The notes below the pieces were generated by a model, which worked only from the letters and a program-made list of their open reading frames with translations, did not search any database and had not been told where the DNA came from. The position numbers and the translations under genes are program-made. 10,099 nt of DNA from CAYGAG01 sp964347765 (GTDB lineage: Archaea > Thermoproteota > Bathyarchaeia > Bathyarchaeales > Bathycorpusculaceae): NCBI GenBank assembly GCA_964347765.1, contig CAYGAG010000057.1, positions 1 to 10,099 on the forward strand, written 5' to 3'. Below are positions 1-5,326 of this stretch, in pieces (position 1 is the stretch's first letter; every line of letters starts with the position of its first letter).

Positions 1-1
1 A

Positions 2-85
2 ATTCCCATGTCATTGATTAGTGCTGTATTCTATATTCCTGTCCCTATCGCTGCAATCATCTATGCACACAAATTACGTAAATAA
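2..85 (+). CDS. C-terminal end of a membrane protein (partial, 5' end outside window)
   Basis: Reading from base 2, the frame is open for 27 codons and ends with TAA at 83-85. The peptide has a hydrophobic stretch (SLISAVFYIPVPIAAIIYA) followed by a basic tail HKLRK. This is the usual look of a last transmembrane helix with a positively charged cytoplasmic end. No family can be named from so short a piece. It is called on composition only; the two other forward frames are less protein-like. Nothing resembling a strong terminator follows directly, and the next region is non-coding. Confidence 0.5.
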   Translation: MPMSLISAVFYIPVPIAAIIYAHKLRK

Positions 86-137
86 GCTCAATTGGATGCC
101 ATTCATCTAATTTATCTTAGCGCGCGCTCTAATAGGA

Positions 138-250
138 AACAGGTAACAGTAAACATGTATCCCCCTGTTAACCTGTTCACCGTCATTAAACGTTGCTGTT
201 AAGTATAAAAACTGTTTACTGAGTATACTGTTGCTATATGTAATACTGTT
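138..250. repeat. Iterated CTGTT motif cluster (about 16-bp period)
   Basis: CTGTT starts at 165, 173, 196, 212, 228 and 246, and its complement AACAG is at 139-143 and 145-149. The last four copies are spaced 16, 16 and 18 bases, each with a following A/T-rich stretch (for example ACTGTTTACTGAGTAT at 211-226). The first two form an inverted repeat with the AACAG copies (138-149 against 165-177). A TATA-like GTATAAAA lies inside the array at 203-210. This looks like an array of protein-binding sites, either operator-like or iteron-like. The function is not known. Confidence 0.5.
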
Positions 251-254
251 AATT

Positions 255-286
255 AACGCGCGCTTTTAGCTCATAAACGCGCGCTT
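255..286. repeat. Paired AACGCGCGCTT direct repeats, 21 bp apart
   Basis: The 11-base sequence AACGCGCGCTT occurs at 255-265 and again at 276-286, an exact copy offset by 21 bases, which is two turns of the DNA helix, so bound proteins would lie on the same face. The core GCGCGC is a palindrome in otherwise A/T-rich DNA. Related elements lie at 120-128 and 8476-8486. It directly abuts the CTGTT cluster and precedes a TATA-like box near 306-316. An upstream regulatory role is inferred. Confidence 0.5.
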
Positions 287-379
287 AAACCGTTAATGAT
301 GAGATTCTTATTATAAGGAGAATTAAAACCAGAAGATTTTTTATAGATTGATTTTTAAAAATAATTGGCTATGATTTAA

Positions 380-421
380 GCTGGTATTTCTGAAGGATGA
401 TGAATGACATCAGAAATGAGC
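380..421. other. Hairpin with perfect 8-bp stem (ATTTCTGA/TCAGAAAT)
   Basis: ATTTCTGA at 386-393 pairs perfectly with TCAGAAAT at 410-417, leaving a 16-base loop. GCT at 380-382 can pair with AGC at 419-421 beyond a small internal loop. The loop contains GGATGATGA, an SD-like sequence, and the ATG at 404 of a 35-codon frame, so the fold would hide that start. There is no T run directly after it, so it is not a simple terminator. Confidence 0.4.
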
Positions 422-628
422 CTAGATAAATATTCTCACCAGTCTCGTTGTAATAAAATGTTAGAATGCCAGATTGAGGTCGAGAAACATACTTATACCT
501 TACCCCAATAATCCTCCTCAGCCTCAAACTTCTAAACCATCGCGCTAAAAGGTTCCTTTCGAACGAGAAGATTGTTAACCTTAGTGAATTAAGCTTAGAG
601 TAGGAAATGCCAAGGTGAGGATTGGTTT

Positions 629-1156
629 ATGTCTGAAAAGGTGATTTTGATAGATGATGCTGGATGGGGAGACCTTATATTAGGTGTAGTAATCGGCGCC
701 CTTAAACCTCCAGATCCCAGATATATGGAACGCAGGATCTCAGTCTCATCCTTCCAACCACCAAACTTCGAGAACAAAAAATATTTGGATGACGCAGTGA
801 AGATTGCCGATGAAATCGTTGAGGTTATGCAGCCTGACGTGGAAACCAATTTCAGAGTATGCTCAGGATACGTTCTCTCCAGCATACGTAGACACTTGAT
901 AGAACATGAATTCAAGGTGGAAGAAGTGGAAGCTACAGGTGAACTGCAGGAAAAGGTTGAACGGGGCTACATAAGATGGTGCAAGGAGATGGGAGTTCCG
1001 GCAGAAAGACTGGAAGATAAAAGACGTTTCTGGATATTTCTAGAATGGGTTGCAGAAAAACCTGAGCTAAGAGAAAAACTCGTGAAGACAGGATGGGAAA
1101 GCTGGAAAGAAAAATGGCGAGAAAAAGCATTCCTGAGGGGCAGTATAACATGTTAA
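629..1156 (+). CDS. Uncharacterised conserved-looking protein, translationally coupled to a winged-helix gene
   Basis: A 175-residue soluble protein I cannot assign with confidence. It starts with a beta-strand-like segment carrying acids and glycines (VILIDDAGWGDLILGVVIGA, residues 5-24). A helix-rich middle (about 50-110) contains FRVCSGYVLSSIRR, and the strongly charged C-terminal half is rich in Trp, Lys and Glu (WESWKEKWREKA near the end). The Asp-rich first strand followed by a glycine turn resembles RNase H-like folds, but the other catalytic acids cannot be placed, so this is only a suggestion. The ATG is supported by the SD sequence AGGTGAGG at 613-620, eight bases upstream. Its last codons overlap the next gene's ATG by seven bases, so the two are co-translated and probably function together. 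No transmembrane segment or signal peptide is seen. Confidence 0.8.
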   Translation: MSEKVILIDDAGWGDLILGVVIGALKPPDPRYMERRISVSSFQPPNFENKKYLDDAVKIADEIVEVMQPDVETNFRVCSGYVLSSIRRHLIEHEFKVEEVEATGELQEKVERGYIRWCKEMGVPAERLEDKRRFWIFLEWVAEKPELREKLVKTGWESWKEKWREKAFLRGSITC

Positions 1157-1449
1157 GAACGAGAAAGGTGGTCGATAGAAACCGTAGCAGATTCGAGATC
1201 CTTGCGGAAATTCTGAGGAATTTGCGGGAACCAACTTGCTGGACGAATATTATGTCTCATTGTAACATTAGCTCAAAACAATCAGGGCAATACTTGAATT
1301 TGTTAAGGTCAAGAGACCTTGTTCGGAAAGATGCGACAGCGCGAAAAGTAACCTATCAGAGAACAGAAGCTGGTCGAGAATTTCTTAAACATTACAACAA
1401 GATAGTTATGCTACTTGACCCTAGCATTTCCCCACCTTCCCTAATCTAG
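1150..1449 (+). CDS. Small archaeal winged-helix DNA-binding protein (HTH_45-like)
   Basis: A 99-residue winged-helix protein. The pattern matches the archaeal family typified by PF14947: helix 1 FEILAEILRNLREP (about 15-28), a Trp-Thr-Asn-Ile-Met turn, the helix-turn-helix HCNISSKQSGQYLNLLRSRDL (about 37-57), a wing with YQRTEAGREFL (about 69-79) and a final hydrophobic helix. It is expected to bind DNA as a dimer and act as a local transcription regulator. The frame also has an upstream ATG at 1093. The ATG at 1150 is preferred because GAGGGG lies at 1135-1140 nine bases before it and because it overlaps the upstream stop codon (1154-1156), typical coupling. The tail PSISPPSLI is short; there is no long coiled coil as in Sso10a. 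It may autoregulate the two-gene unit. Confidence 0.85.
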   Translation: MLRTRKVVDRNRSRFEILAEILRNLREPTCWTNIMSHCNISSKQSGQYLNLLRSRDLVRKDATARKVTYQRTEAGREFLKHYNKIVMLLDPSISPPSLI

Positions 1450-1489
1450 CAATGCAGAAAGCTCACTGAACAGAAAATAGGGAGAATAC

Positions 1490-1540
1490 ATGAAATACTT
1501 GGCTCGCACGCGTTGGTTACGTGTTTGCAGGGAGGATTAA
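1490..1540 (+). CDS. Possible 16-codon leader reading frame
   Basis: ATG at 1490 is placed five bases after GGAG (1481-1484, within AGGGAGAA), a much better start context than that of the gene beginning at 1521. The frame reads MKYLARTRWLRVCRED and stops with TAA at 1538-1540, overlapping the first codons of the membrane protein in another frame. It could be a true leader peptide that couples translation. Alternatively, a one-base error could have separated the true N-terminus from the membrane protein. Nothing else supports it. Confidence 0.3.
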   Translation: MKYLARTRWLRVCRED

Positions 1541-1844
1541 GGAGTATCTGAAGGTAGGAGCGATTGGTAGGATTGTTGTTTTGTCTACAGTTCTGTTGAC
1601 GTTATTCACAATGGCTTTATTCACCAATCCGTACGTTGGCACCGTAATTGTGGAGACTTTGGAGAGCATGTTCTCTACGAGTGGCTGGGCAACGTTGGAT
1701 TGGGTCGTTTATTCACAATTGCTGATGGTTATGATTTTGGCGTTGAATGTTGTCTTTGATTTGGTGTTTGGTTTCGTTGGGTTGTATGCTGGCTCAATGT
1801 TTAGAAAAGCCATAAAGAAAGCTGAGAAGAGCCGTCACGCATAG
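1521..1844 (+). CDS. Small two-helix membrane protein of unknown function
   Basis: A 107-residue protein with a basic amphipathic N-terminus (RIKEYLKVGAIGR), transmembrane segment 1 at about 17-35, a short loop containing NPYVG and a Ser/Thr-rich stretch, a long hydrophobic segment at about 62-92 and a basic tail RKAIKKAEKSRHA. The hydrophilic ends probably both face the cytoplasm. No family is recognised. The start is uncertain: GTG at 1521 has no SD sequence, and the nearest good ribosome site (1481-1486) serves an ATG at 1490 in another frame, which may be a leader or a sign of a frameshift. The gene converges with the small zinc protein on the minus strand, with only 14 bases between the two stops. 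Confidence 0.65.
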   Translation: MFAGRIKEYLKVGAIGRIVVLSTVLLTLFTMALFTNPYVGTVIVETLESMFSTSGWATLDWVVYSQLLMVMILALNVVFDLVFGFVGLYAGSMFRKAIKKAEKSRHA

Positions 1845-1858
1845 AAAAAGAGATCGGT

Positions 1859-2047
1859 TCATATCTGCGCCATCCTTTTCTCCTTCAATTTCAACTCGTT
1901 GCCACAGCATACAAAAGTGCGAGGTTCACATTCACACTCCTCAGAAGGGGTTGCACACTCGCGACTCTCCTTCACGACCTTCAGTTCAAGCCCACATCCT
2001 TCACAGACGTATATCTGTCCGTTCTTCATTTTGTGACTGCCCGTCAC
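1859..2047 (-). CDS. Desulforedoxin-like small metal-binding protein with a Cys-rich insertion
   Basis: A 62-residue cysteine-rich protein. YVCEGCG (C15, C18) and FVCCGNEL (C47, C48) match the two halves of a desulforedoxin/desulfoferrodoxin N-terminal iron site, in which CxxC and CC bind one metal. Between them lies an extra segment with C31, C38 and C40 (ECEC). This is longer than plain desulforedoxin (about 36 residues) and may bind a second metal. The upstream ATG at 2062-2060 is not the start, because it overlaps a perfect nine-base SD site, GGAGGTGAT (2060-2052). The correct start is the GTG at 2047-2045, four bases beyond that site. It probably works in redox or metal handling. Zinc rather than iron is possible. 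Confidence 0.8.
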   Translation of the reverse strand: MTGSHKMKNGQIYVCEGCGLELKVVKESRECATPSEECECEPRTFVCCGNELKLKEKRMAQI

Positions 2048-2051
2048 AGCT

Positions 2052-2060
2052 ATCACCTCC
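2052..2060 (-). promoter_or_regulatory. Perfect Shine-Dalgarno site that decides the start of the desulforedoxin-like gene
   Basis: GGAGGTGAT read on the minus strand is a full nine-base complement to the archaeal 16S rRNA 3' end. Four bases separate it from GTG at 2047-2045. An in-frame ATG lies inside the site, which would mislead automatic start calling and add five residues. Confidence 0.85.
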
Positions 2061-2062
2061 AT

Positions 2063-2339
2063 TTTCCTTAGAGATATTTCAGATTAAACAAGCCCTATCT
2101 AACGACTAAGTCAGATATCTAGGTTTGCTATAGTACAGCACAATGTCGGCTGAAGTCTTTGAAGACCAAGCTGAGGATGACTCATCTGCAACTAATAGAG
2201 TCTACTGATGTCTTCTAGCAGACTGAGATTGAGGAGGCAAGTCCCTCATAGTGAGTCAGATTCACCAGATAAAGTGAGAGCAACGGTCAACTGAGCGCGT
2301 GGTTTGCTCCTTCTCTCGATTTTGCGTGCGTGTACATAA
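2063..2339. other. Intergenic region without a clear gene
   Basis: Nearly 280 bases lie between two minus-strand genes. Only short frames occur, such as a 21-codon acidic one at 2143-2208 with no SD site, so no gene is called. The part next to 2060 should hold the promoter of the desulforedoxin-like gene, but no convincing TATA box is at the expected distance. No T-rich terminator is visible for the minus-strand gene that ends at 2340. Confidence 0.5.
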
Positions 2340-2687
2340 TTATTGGATAGAAATCCTTTTGCCGCACTTCTCACAGAAGTAAGCATCGTCCTTGTTCTCT
2401 GTGCCACAATACCTACAGTATTTTGTGCCTAAAGACTCACTCATTAAGTCTCCTGGGAAGACTCCTACCCTAAACGAGACTGAGTAACCTATTAGAGTGC
2501 CACCAACTGTTCCAACAACTAAACAGGCCATGCCCATATAGAGCCCGAGAAGAGTCAGACTCTTCGCTGAGGCAGCTTCTACTGCTCCTTGTTCTGGTTG
2601 AACAATTGCCATTCCGTGAAAATAGAGCAAGCCCCCAATACCAAAAAATATAAACACCATACCGAGTGCTAGATATCGTACATCCAT
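2340..2687 (-). CDS. Two-helix membrane protein with C-terminal zinc ribbon
   Basis: A 115-residue protein with transmembrane segments at about 4-24 (ALGMVFIFFGIGGLLYF) and 45-68 (TLLGLYMGMACLVVGTVGG). It ends in a zinc ribbon, YCRYCGTENKDDAYFCEKCG, with ligands C91, C94, C105 and C108 (CxxC-x10-CxxC). Such short ribbons are common at the ends of archaeal membrane proteins and probably face the cytoplasm; the function is unknown. The frame is open further upstream to a TTG at 2831, but the extra 48 residues have no SD site. The ATG at 2687 is preceded by AAGTGAT exactly four bases away, the same geometry seen at 2052. Two tandem CAAGTTCAA copies lie just before it. A start at the ATG two codons earlier (2693) is possible. 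Confidence 0.75.
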   Translation of the reverse strand: MDVRYLALGMVFIFFGIGGLLYFHGMAIVQPEQGAVEAASAKSLTLLGLYMGMACLVVGTVGGTLIGYSVSFRVGVFPGDLMSESLGTKYCRYCGTENKDDAYFCEKCGKRISIQ

Positions 2688-2833
2688 CGCCATCACTTCT
2701 TGAACTTGATTGAACTTGTCTTGGTCTACTGAAATTAACCTTATGAAGACAGAATCCATATCGTGAATCGCCGCGTGATAGGTAACATTCTGCTGAAACG
2801 CATGAAGCCTGTTCAGAACCGGCTTCAGCAAAA

Positions 2834-2841
2834 CATATAAG
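2834..2841 (+). promoter_or_regulatory. TATA-like box for the DUF362 gene
   Basis: CATATAAG lies about 40 bases before the TTG at 2877. A start of transcription about 25 bases downstream would leave a short leader containing GAGG near 2864-2867, a fitting SD site. Confidence 0.5.
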
Positions 2842-2876
2842 CAGCAGCCTAGCTTTGGTCGTCGAGGCTTCAGTTC

Positions 2877-3680
2877 TTGGTTTCAAAAGTAGCTATAGTT
2901 GAATTAGATGATGATGCTCAGCAATCCTTTCTGCAAGGGTTGAAGCTGATTGGAGACTTCGATCTCAATCAAGAAGAAAGATCAATCGTTGTGAAAGTAG
3001 GAGTATTTTCCCACAAGGGTAAGATGTTTCCAACCGTCCCTGTCGTTCAGGCGATCGCCGCCAGCTTTGACAAAGCTCCAAGAATCTTCATAGCTGAATC
3101 AGACAACTATCGCGGGACAGGTCTGGAAAGGCTTCAGATCTATAAGAAACTGTTTGATGAAAGGGTTGTTCCTTTCAATCTTTCCGAAGACACCAACACT
3201 CGAAACGTCAAGATTGCCGACGAAGATATGAGTCTATCCCACATACTCTTCAAGCCCAACGTGTTAGTAAGCACCCACGCGCTGCGCAGATACGAGAAAG
3301 GCACGATTCTGAAAAACCTACTAGGCCTTATTTCTGAGAGAAAGAAAGCAAGATTCCACAAGAAGTTGGTGAAAGCCCTCCTTGATGTCTACGAGAGGAT
3401 TGGCGGAATAGACCTCGCTGTCATAGATGCCACACGCACATACTCAGGCCCGGCTGGAAGAAAAGCTATAGACACTAACGTCCTTATAATCGGGAGAGAT
3501 GCAGTTGCTGTTGAGACAGTCGGTGCCACTCTCGTCGGGCTAAGCCCTCAGAAGATGCCCATAATACAGAAAGCAGTGAAGAGAGGCTTAGGTGAAGGCG
3601 AACTCGAAAATATTAGGATTCTTGGAGTCTCGTTAGAGAGTCTCGAAGAGAGGTTTCATCAGCTACGGCAGCTTCGCTAG
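2877..3680 (+). CDS. DUF362 family protein
   Basis: A 267-residue protein of the DUF362 family (PF04015), whose biochemical role is unsettled; relatives are often found with iron-sulfur domains, but none is present here. Visible family signs: N-terminal VAIVELDDDAQQSFLQGLKLIG (about 5-26), T-VPVVQAIAASF (about 53-64), the KNLLGLISERKKARFHKKL block (about 145-163), and the C-terminal half LIIGRDAVAVETVGATLVGL followed by KRGLGEGELENIRILG. The usual KPN after the first domain reads KVG here. The start is TTG with a GAGG SD site about nine bases upstream and a TATA-like box at 2834-2841. Transcription runs away from the zinc-ribbon gene and ends at a hairpin terminator whose outer stem includes the stop codon. 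It is probably cytoplasmic, since no signal peptide is seen. Confidence 0.85.
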   Translation: MVSKVAIVELDDDAQQSFLQGLKLIGDFDLNQEERSIVVKVGVFSHKGKMFPTVPVVQAIAASFDKAPRIFIAESDNYRGTGLERLQIYKKLFDERVVPFNLSEDTNTRNVKIADEDMSLSHILFKPNVLVSTHALRRYEKGTILKNLLGLISERKKARFHKKLVKALLDVYERIGGIDLAVIDATRTYSGPAGRKAIDTNVLIIGRDAVAVETVGATLVGLSPQKMPIIQKAVKRGLGEGELENIRILGVSLESLEERFHQLRQLR

Positions 3681-3692
3681 CCCCGTGCACCT

Positions 3693-3717
3693 CTCAGATT
3701 AGGCGAATCTGAGTTTT
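3693..3717 (+). terminator. Hairpin plus T4 terminator of the DUF362 gene
   Basis: CTCAGATT (3693-3700) and AATCTGAG (3706-3713) form a perfect 8-bp stem with a five-base loop, followed by TTTT. It sits 13 bases after the stop codon. A second pair, CTTCGCTA (3672-3679) and TAGCGAAG (3717-3724), encloses it, giving a nested cruciform-like structure. The two genes converge here. Confidence 0.7.
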
Positions 3718-3790
3718 AGCGAAGGTCATCAGATCAGAATTTCGCATGTCTCAAGGCAAATAATATCCTTGGGAATGAAAGATACAATAG

Positions 3791-4678
3791 CTAGACTTTA
3801 GGAGGACCTTGCTTAATTCTATCTCGCATCGCTTCAAATGATCCTCGCCACCCGCTGATGTCTTCAGACCACCATGTTGTTCCGGCCTCGACGTAGGGCT
3901 GCACTATTTCACTTCCCTTCTCACGATCGGGAGGTGTTTGACCACCTATCATCACATTGAAAGGTCGTGAGTCGACACGGTATTTTGCGACATAGGCCGA
4001 GATCTCCTTCACATCTTGAGGAGTGATCCTCTTTGTCCAGTCAGCGGGAGCGGGAACAACACCATCAAAGCGTGAAGCCCTGCGCAAAGGTTTCTTGTTC
4101 GGCCAAAAGCACGCAACCCAAATTGGAATCCGAGGAGACTGGACGGGTCTAGGTCGAAAAGTGACCTTGTTCAGCTTGAAGTATCTGCCCGAATAGCTGA
4201 ACTCCTTTCCTTCCCACAGACCAGTCAGAACGTCTAAGCCCTCGTCAAGCTTCCCGGCACGCATCTTTGCGTCACCATCCTCACCAAAGTCCGTAAATTC
4301 TCTTGGCTGCCCACCCAAGCCTACTCCTACTATCAGCCTTCCATCTGAGAGATGGTCGAGTGAAACAGTCTCTCGAGCCAGCTTCCACGGACGACGGCGC
4401 GCCAATGGAGTAACCAATGCTCCAATGCGTATACGTTTCGTTTCCATGGCAACAGCTGCTGGCGCTATCCAAGGATCAGCGAAGGGGGCGCAAGCTATAG
4501 GGACGAGTGAGTCACCAACAGGAACCCTCCAATCCTTGACCCCAGATATGTGATCCCACAGAAAGAATCCATCCCATCCTGCATCCTCTGCATCGTAAGC
4601 CAGCTCAGCCAGCATTATAGGATTCCAATAGTCACCAAAGTTTGGAACATTAATCCCATACTTGATCTCTTCCTCCAT
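3791..4678 (-). CDS. Luciferase-like (F420-dependent type) oxidoreductase
   Basis: A TIM-barrel flavin or F420 enzyme of the bacterial luciferase-like family (PF00296). Evidence: the opening YGINVPNFGDYWNPIMLAELAYDAEDAG (about 7-34), the motif WDH at 41-43, and the hallmark KLARETVSLDHLSDGRLIVGVGLG at about 99-122, which lines the cofactor site. The length of about 295 residues is normal. In archaea such proteins usually transfer hydride from reduced F420. The substrate cannot be deduced, and FMN use is not excluded. The start is ATG at 4678, eight bases after GGAGTG (4692-4687); a GTG just before it would add one residue. The gene is divergent from the glycosylase-like gene and convergent with the DUF362 gene, so it is probably monocistronic. 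Cytoplasmic. Confidence 0.9.
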   Translation of the reverse strand: MEEEIKYGINVPNFGDYWNPIMLAELAYDAEDAGWDGFFLWDHISGVKDWRVPVGDSLVPIACAPFADPWIAPAAVAMETKRIRIGALVTPLARRRPWKLARETVSLDHLSDGRLIVGVGLGGQPREFTDFGEDGDAKMRAGKLDEGLDVLTGLWEGKEFSYSGRYFKLNKVTFRPRPVQSPRIPIWVACFWPNKKPLRRASRFDGVVPAPADWTKRITPQDVKEISAYVAKYRVDSRPFNVMIGGQTPPDREKGSEIVQPYVEAGTTWWSEDISGWRGSFEAMRDRIKQGPPKV

Positions 4679-4773
4679 CACTCATACACTCCGACTCAAA
4701 AGCAACCAAATCATCATTCTATTCTCTTGATATGGATTTTTCGTTTTTCAATTGTATTTAGCCAACTTTTTAC

Positions 4774-4809
4774 GCGGAAATTTTGCGGCTGAACGTATCT
4801 GTTTTCCGC
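4774..4809. promoter_or_regulatory. Inverted repeat GCGGAAA/TTTCCGC in a divergent promoter region
   Basis: GCGGAAA (4774-4780) and TTTCCGC (4803-4809) form a perfect 7-bp inverted repeat with 22 bases between, and a partial third copy TTTTGCGG lies at 4781-4788. The right arm directly precedes the TATA-like AGTTATAAGA (4811-4820), in the place where the TFB recognition element would lie. It may be an operator for one or both divergent genes. Confidence 0.4.
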
Positions 4810-4810
4810 A

Positions 4811-4820
4811 AGTTATAAGA
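4811..4820 (+). promoter_or_regulatory. TATA-like box of the glycosylase-like gene
   Basis: AGTTATAAGA lies about 50 bases before the ATG at 4866. Transcription would begin near 4840-4845, upstream of GGAG at 4851-4854. Confidence 0.5.
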
Positions 4821-4865
4821 CTGGACGAATCAAGAGTTAATGTAATTCTTGGAGAGTGAGTGAGG

Positions 4866-5326
4866 ATGAATGGAGAAAGATGGAGTTCTCCTAAGTGGAT
4901 ATATAGATCGAGACGACCGCCAAACGATGACTCGTATTTTGAGAATATGACTCGTGTGATTTTTCTTGCTGGTTTGAACTGGAAGATGATTGACAAAAAT
5001 GGCTAAACTTCAAGAAAGCCTTTCAAGATTTTTCAATAGACGAAGTGGCGAAATATGGGGAAGAGGAGATAGGACGGCTCATGAATGATGCAACCATAGT
5101 AAGGAATCAAGCAAAAATAGGTGCAACAGTCAGTAATGCAAAGCAGTTTCTGGAAATAAAGAAGAAACATGGATCTTTCGCGCAGTATCTGGAAAGTCTA
5201 GACAAGTCTCAAAATTATAAGTTTGTAGTAAAAGAACTCGGCAAGAAATTCAGTCGGATAGGACCCTCTTCAGCACGTATCTTCCTATACAGCGTCGGAG
5301 AAGACATCAAACGGCCGATGGAGTAA
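4866..5326 (+). pseudogene. DNA-3-methyladenine glycosylase I-like gene broken by a frameshift
   Basis: Two frames join into one protein. The first (ATG 4866 to TAA 5004-5006) reads PPNDDSYFENMTRVIFLAGL-NWKMIDK. The second continues from TGG at 5000 with WLNFKKAFQDFSIDEVAKYG, then MNDATIVRNQAKIGATVSNA and GSFAQYLESL, the hallmark segment of Tag (alkylation-repair glycosylase). One base is missing in the A5 run at 4995-4999; a sixth A would restore 153 codons reading DKKW. The SD region is GGAGAGTGAG (4851-4860); GTG at 4860 is an alternative start. By alignment from memory with E. coli Tag, the catalytic Glu38 position is Val31 here, the binding Trp46 is kept (W39), and the zinc Cys/His ligands are absent. 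The full protein is shorter than the usual ~190 residues. It may be a sequencing error, a decayed gene or a diverged non-catalytic family. Confidence 0.75.

Larger units (their letters stand above)
86..628. other. Long non-coding stretch with repeats, TATA-like boxes and a hairpin
   Basis: About 540 bases without a convincing gene. Contents: GCGCGCGCT at 120-128; an inverted pair of AACAG/CTGTT arms at 138-149 and 165-177; six direct CTGTT copies between 165 and 250; a strong TATA-like GTATAAAA at 203-210; two AACGCGCGCTT elements at 255-265 and 276-286; a second TATA-like box with AAGGAG near 306-320; a T6 run near 338; and a hairpin at 380-421. A 35-codon frame (404-511, starts MTSEMSLDKY) follows a GGATGA sequence and could be a small gene, but nothing else supports it. 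A transcript from the TATA at 203 would have no obvious gene for some 170 bases or more. Confidence 0.6.

Noticed and set aside
397..403. C-box-like ATGATGA of a C/D guide RNA
   Set aside because: No CTGA D or D' box follows at the needed distances; the same holds for ATGATGA at 296-302.
540..580. T-arm-like GGTTCCTTTCGAAC suggesting a tRNA
   Set aside because: The arms do not form a five-pair stem around a seven-base loop, and no acceptor or D arm is found on either strand.
2143..2208. 21-codon acidic frame beginning MSAEVFEDQAED
   Set aside because: No SD site, very short, and no other support.
2688..2831. N-terminal extension of the zinc-ribbon membrane protein to TTG 2831
   Set aside because: No SD site at that TTG, a hydrophilic extension before a membrane helix, and a well-placed AAGTGAT before ATG 2687.
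4748..4996. Minus-strand frame of 82 codons opposite the glycosylase-like gene
   Set aside because: It overlaps the first half of a better supported gene and its promoter region, and lacks any recognisable motif.
5045..5326. A separate 93-residue protein starting at GTG 5045
   Set aside because: Its first residues continue a Tag-like sequence that is readable upstream through TGG at 5000; it is the second half of a frameshifted gene.
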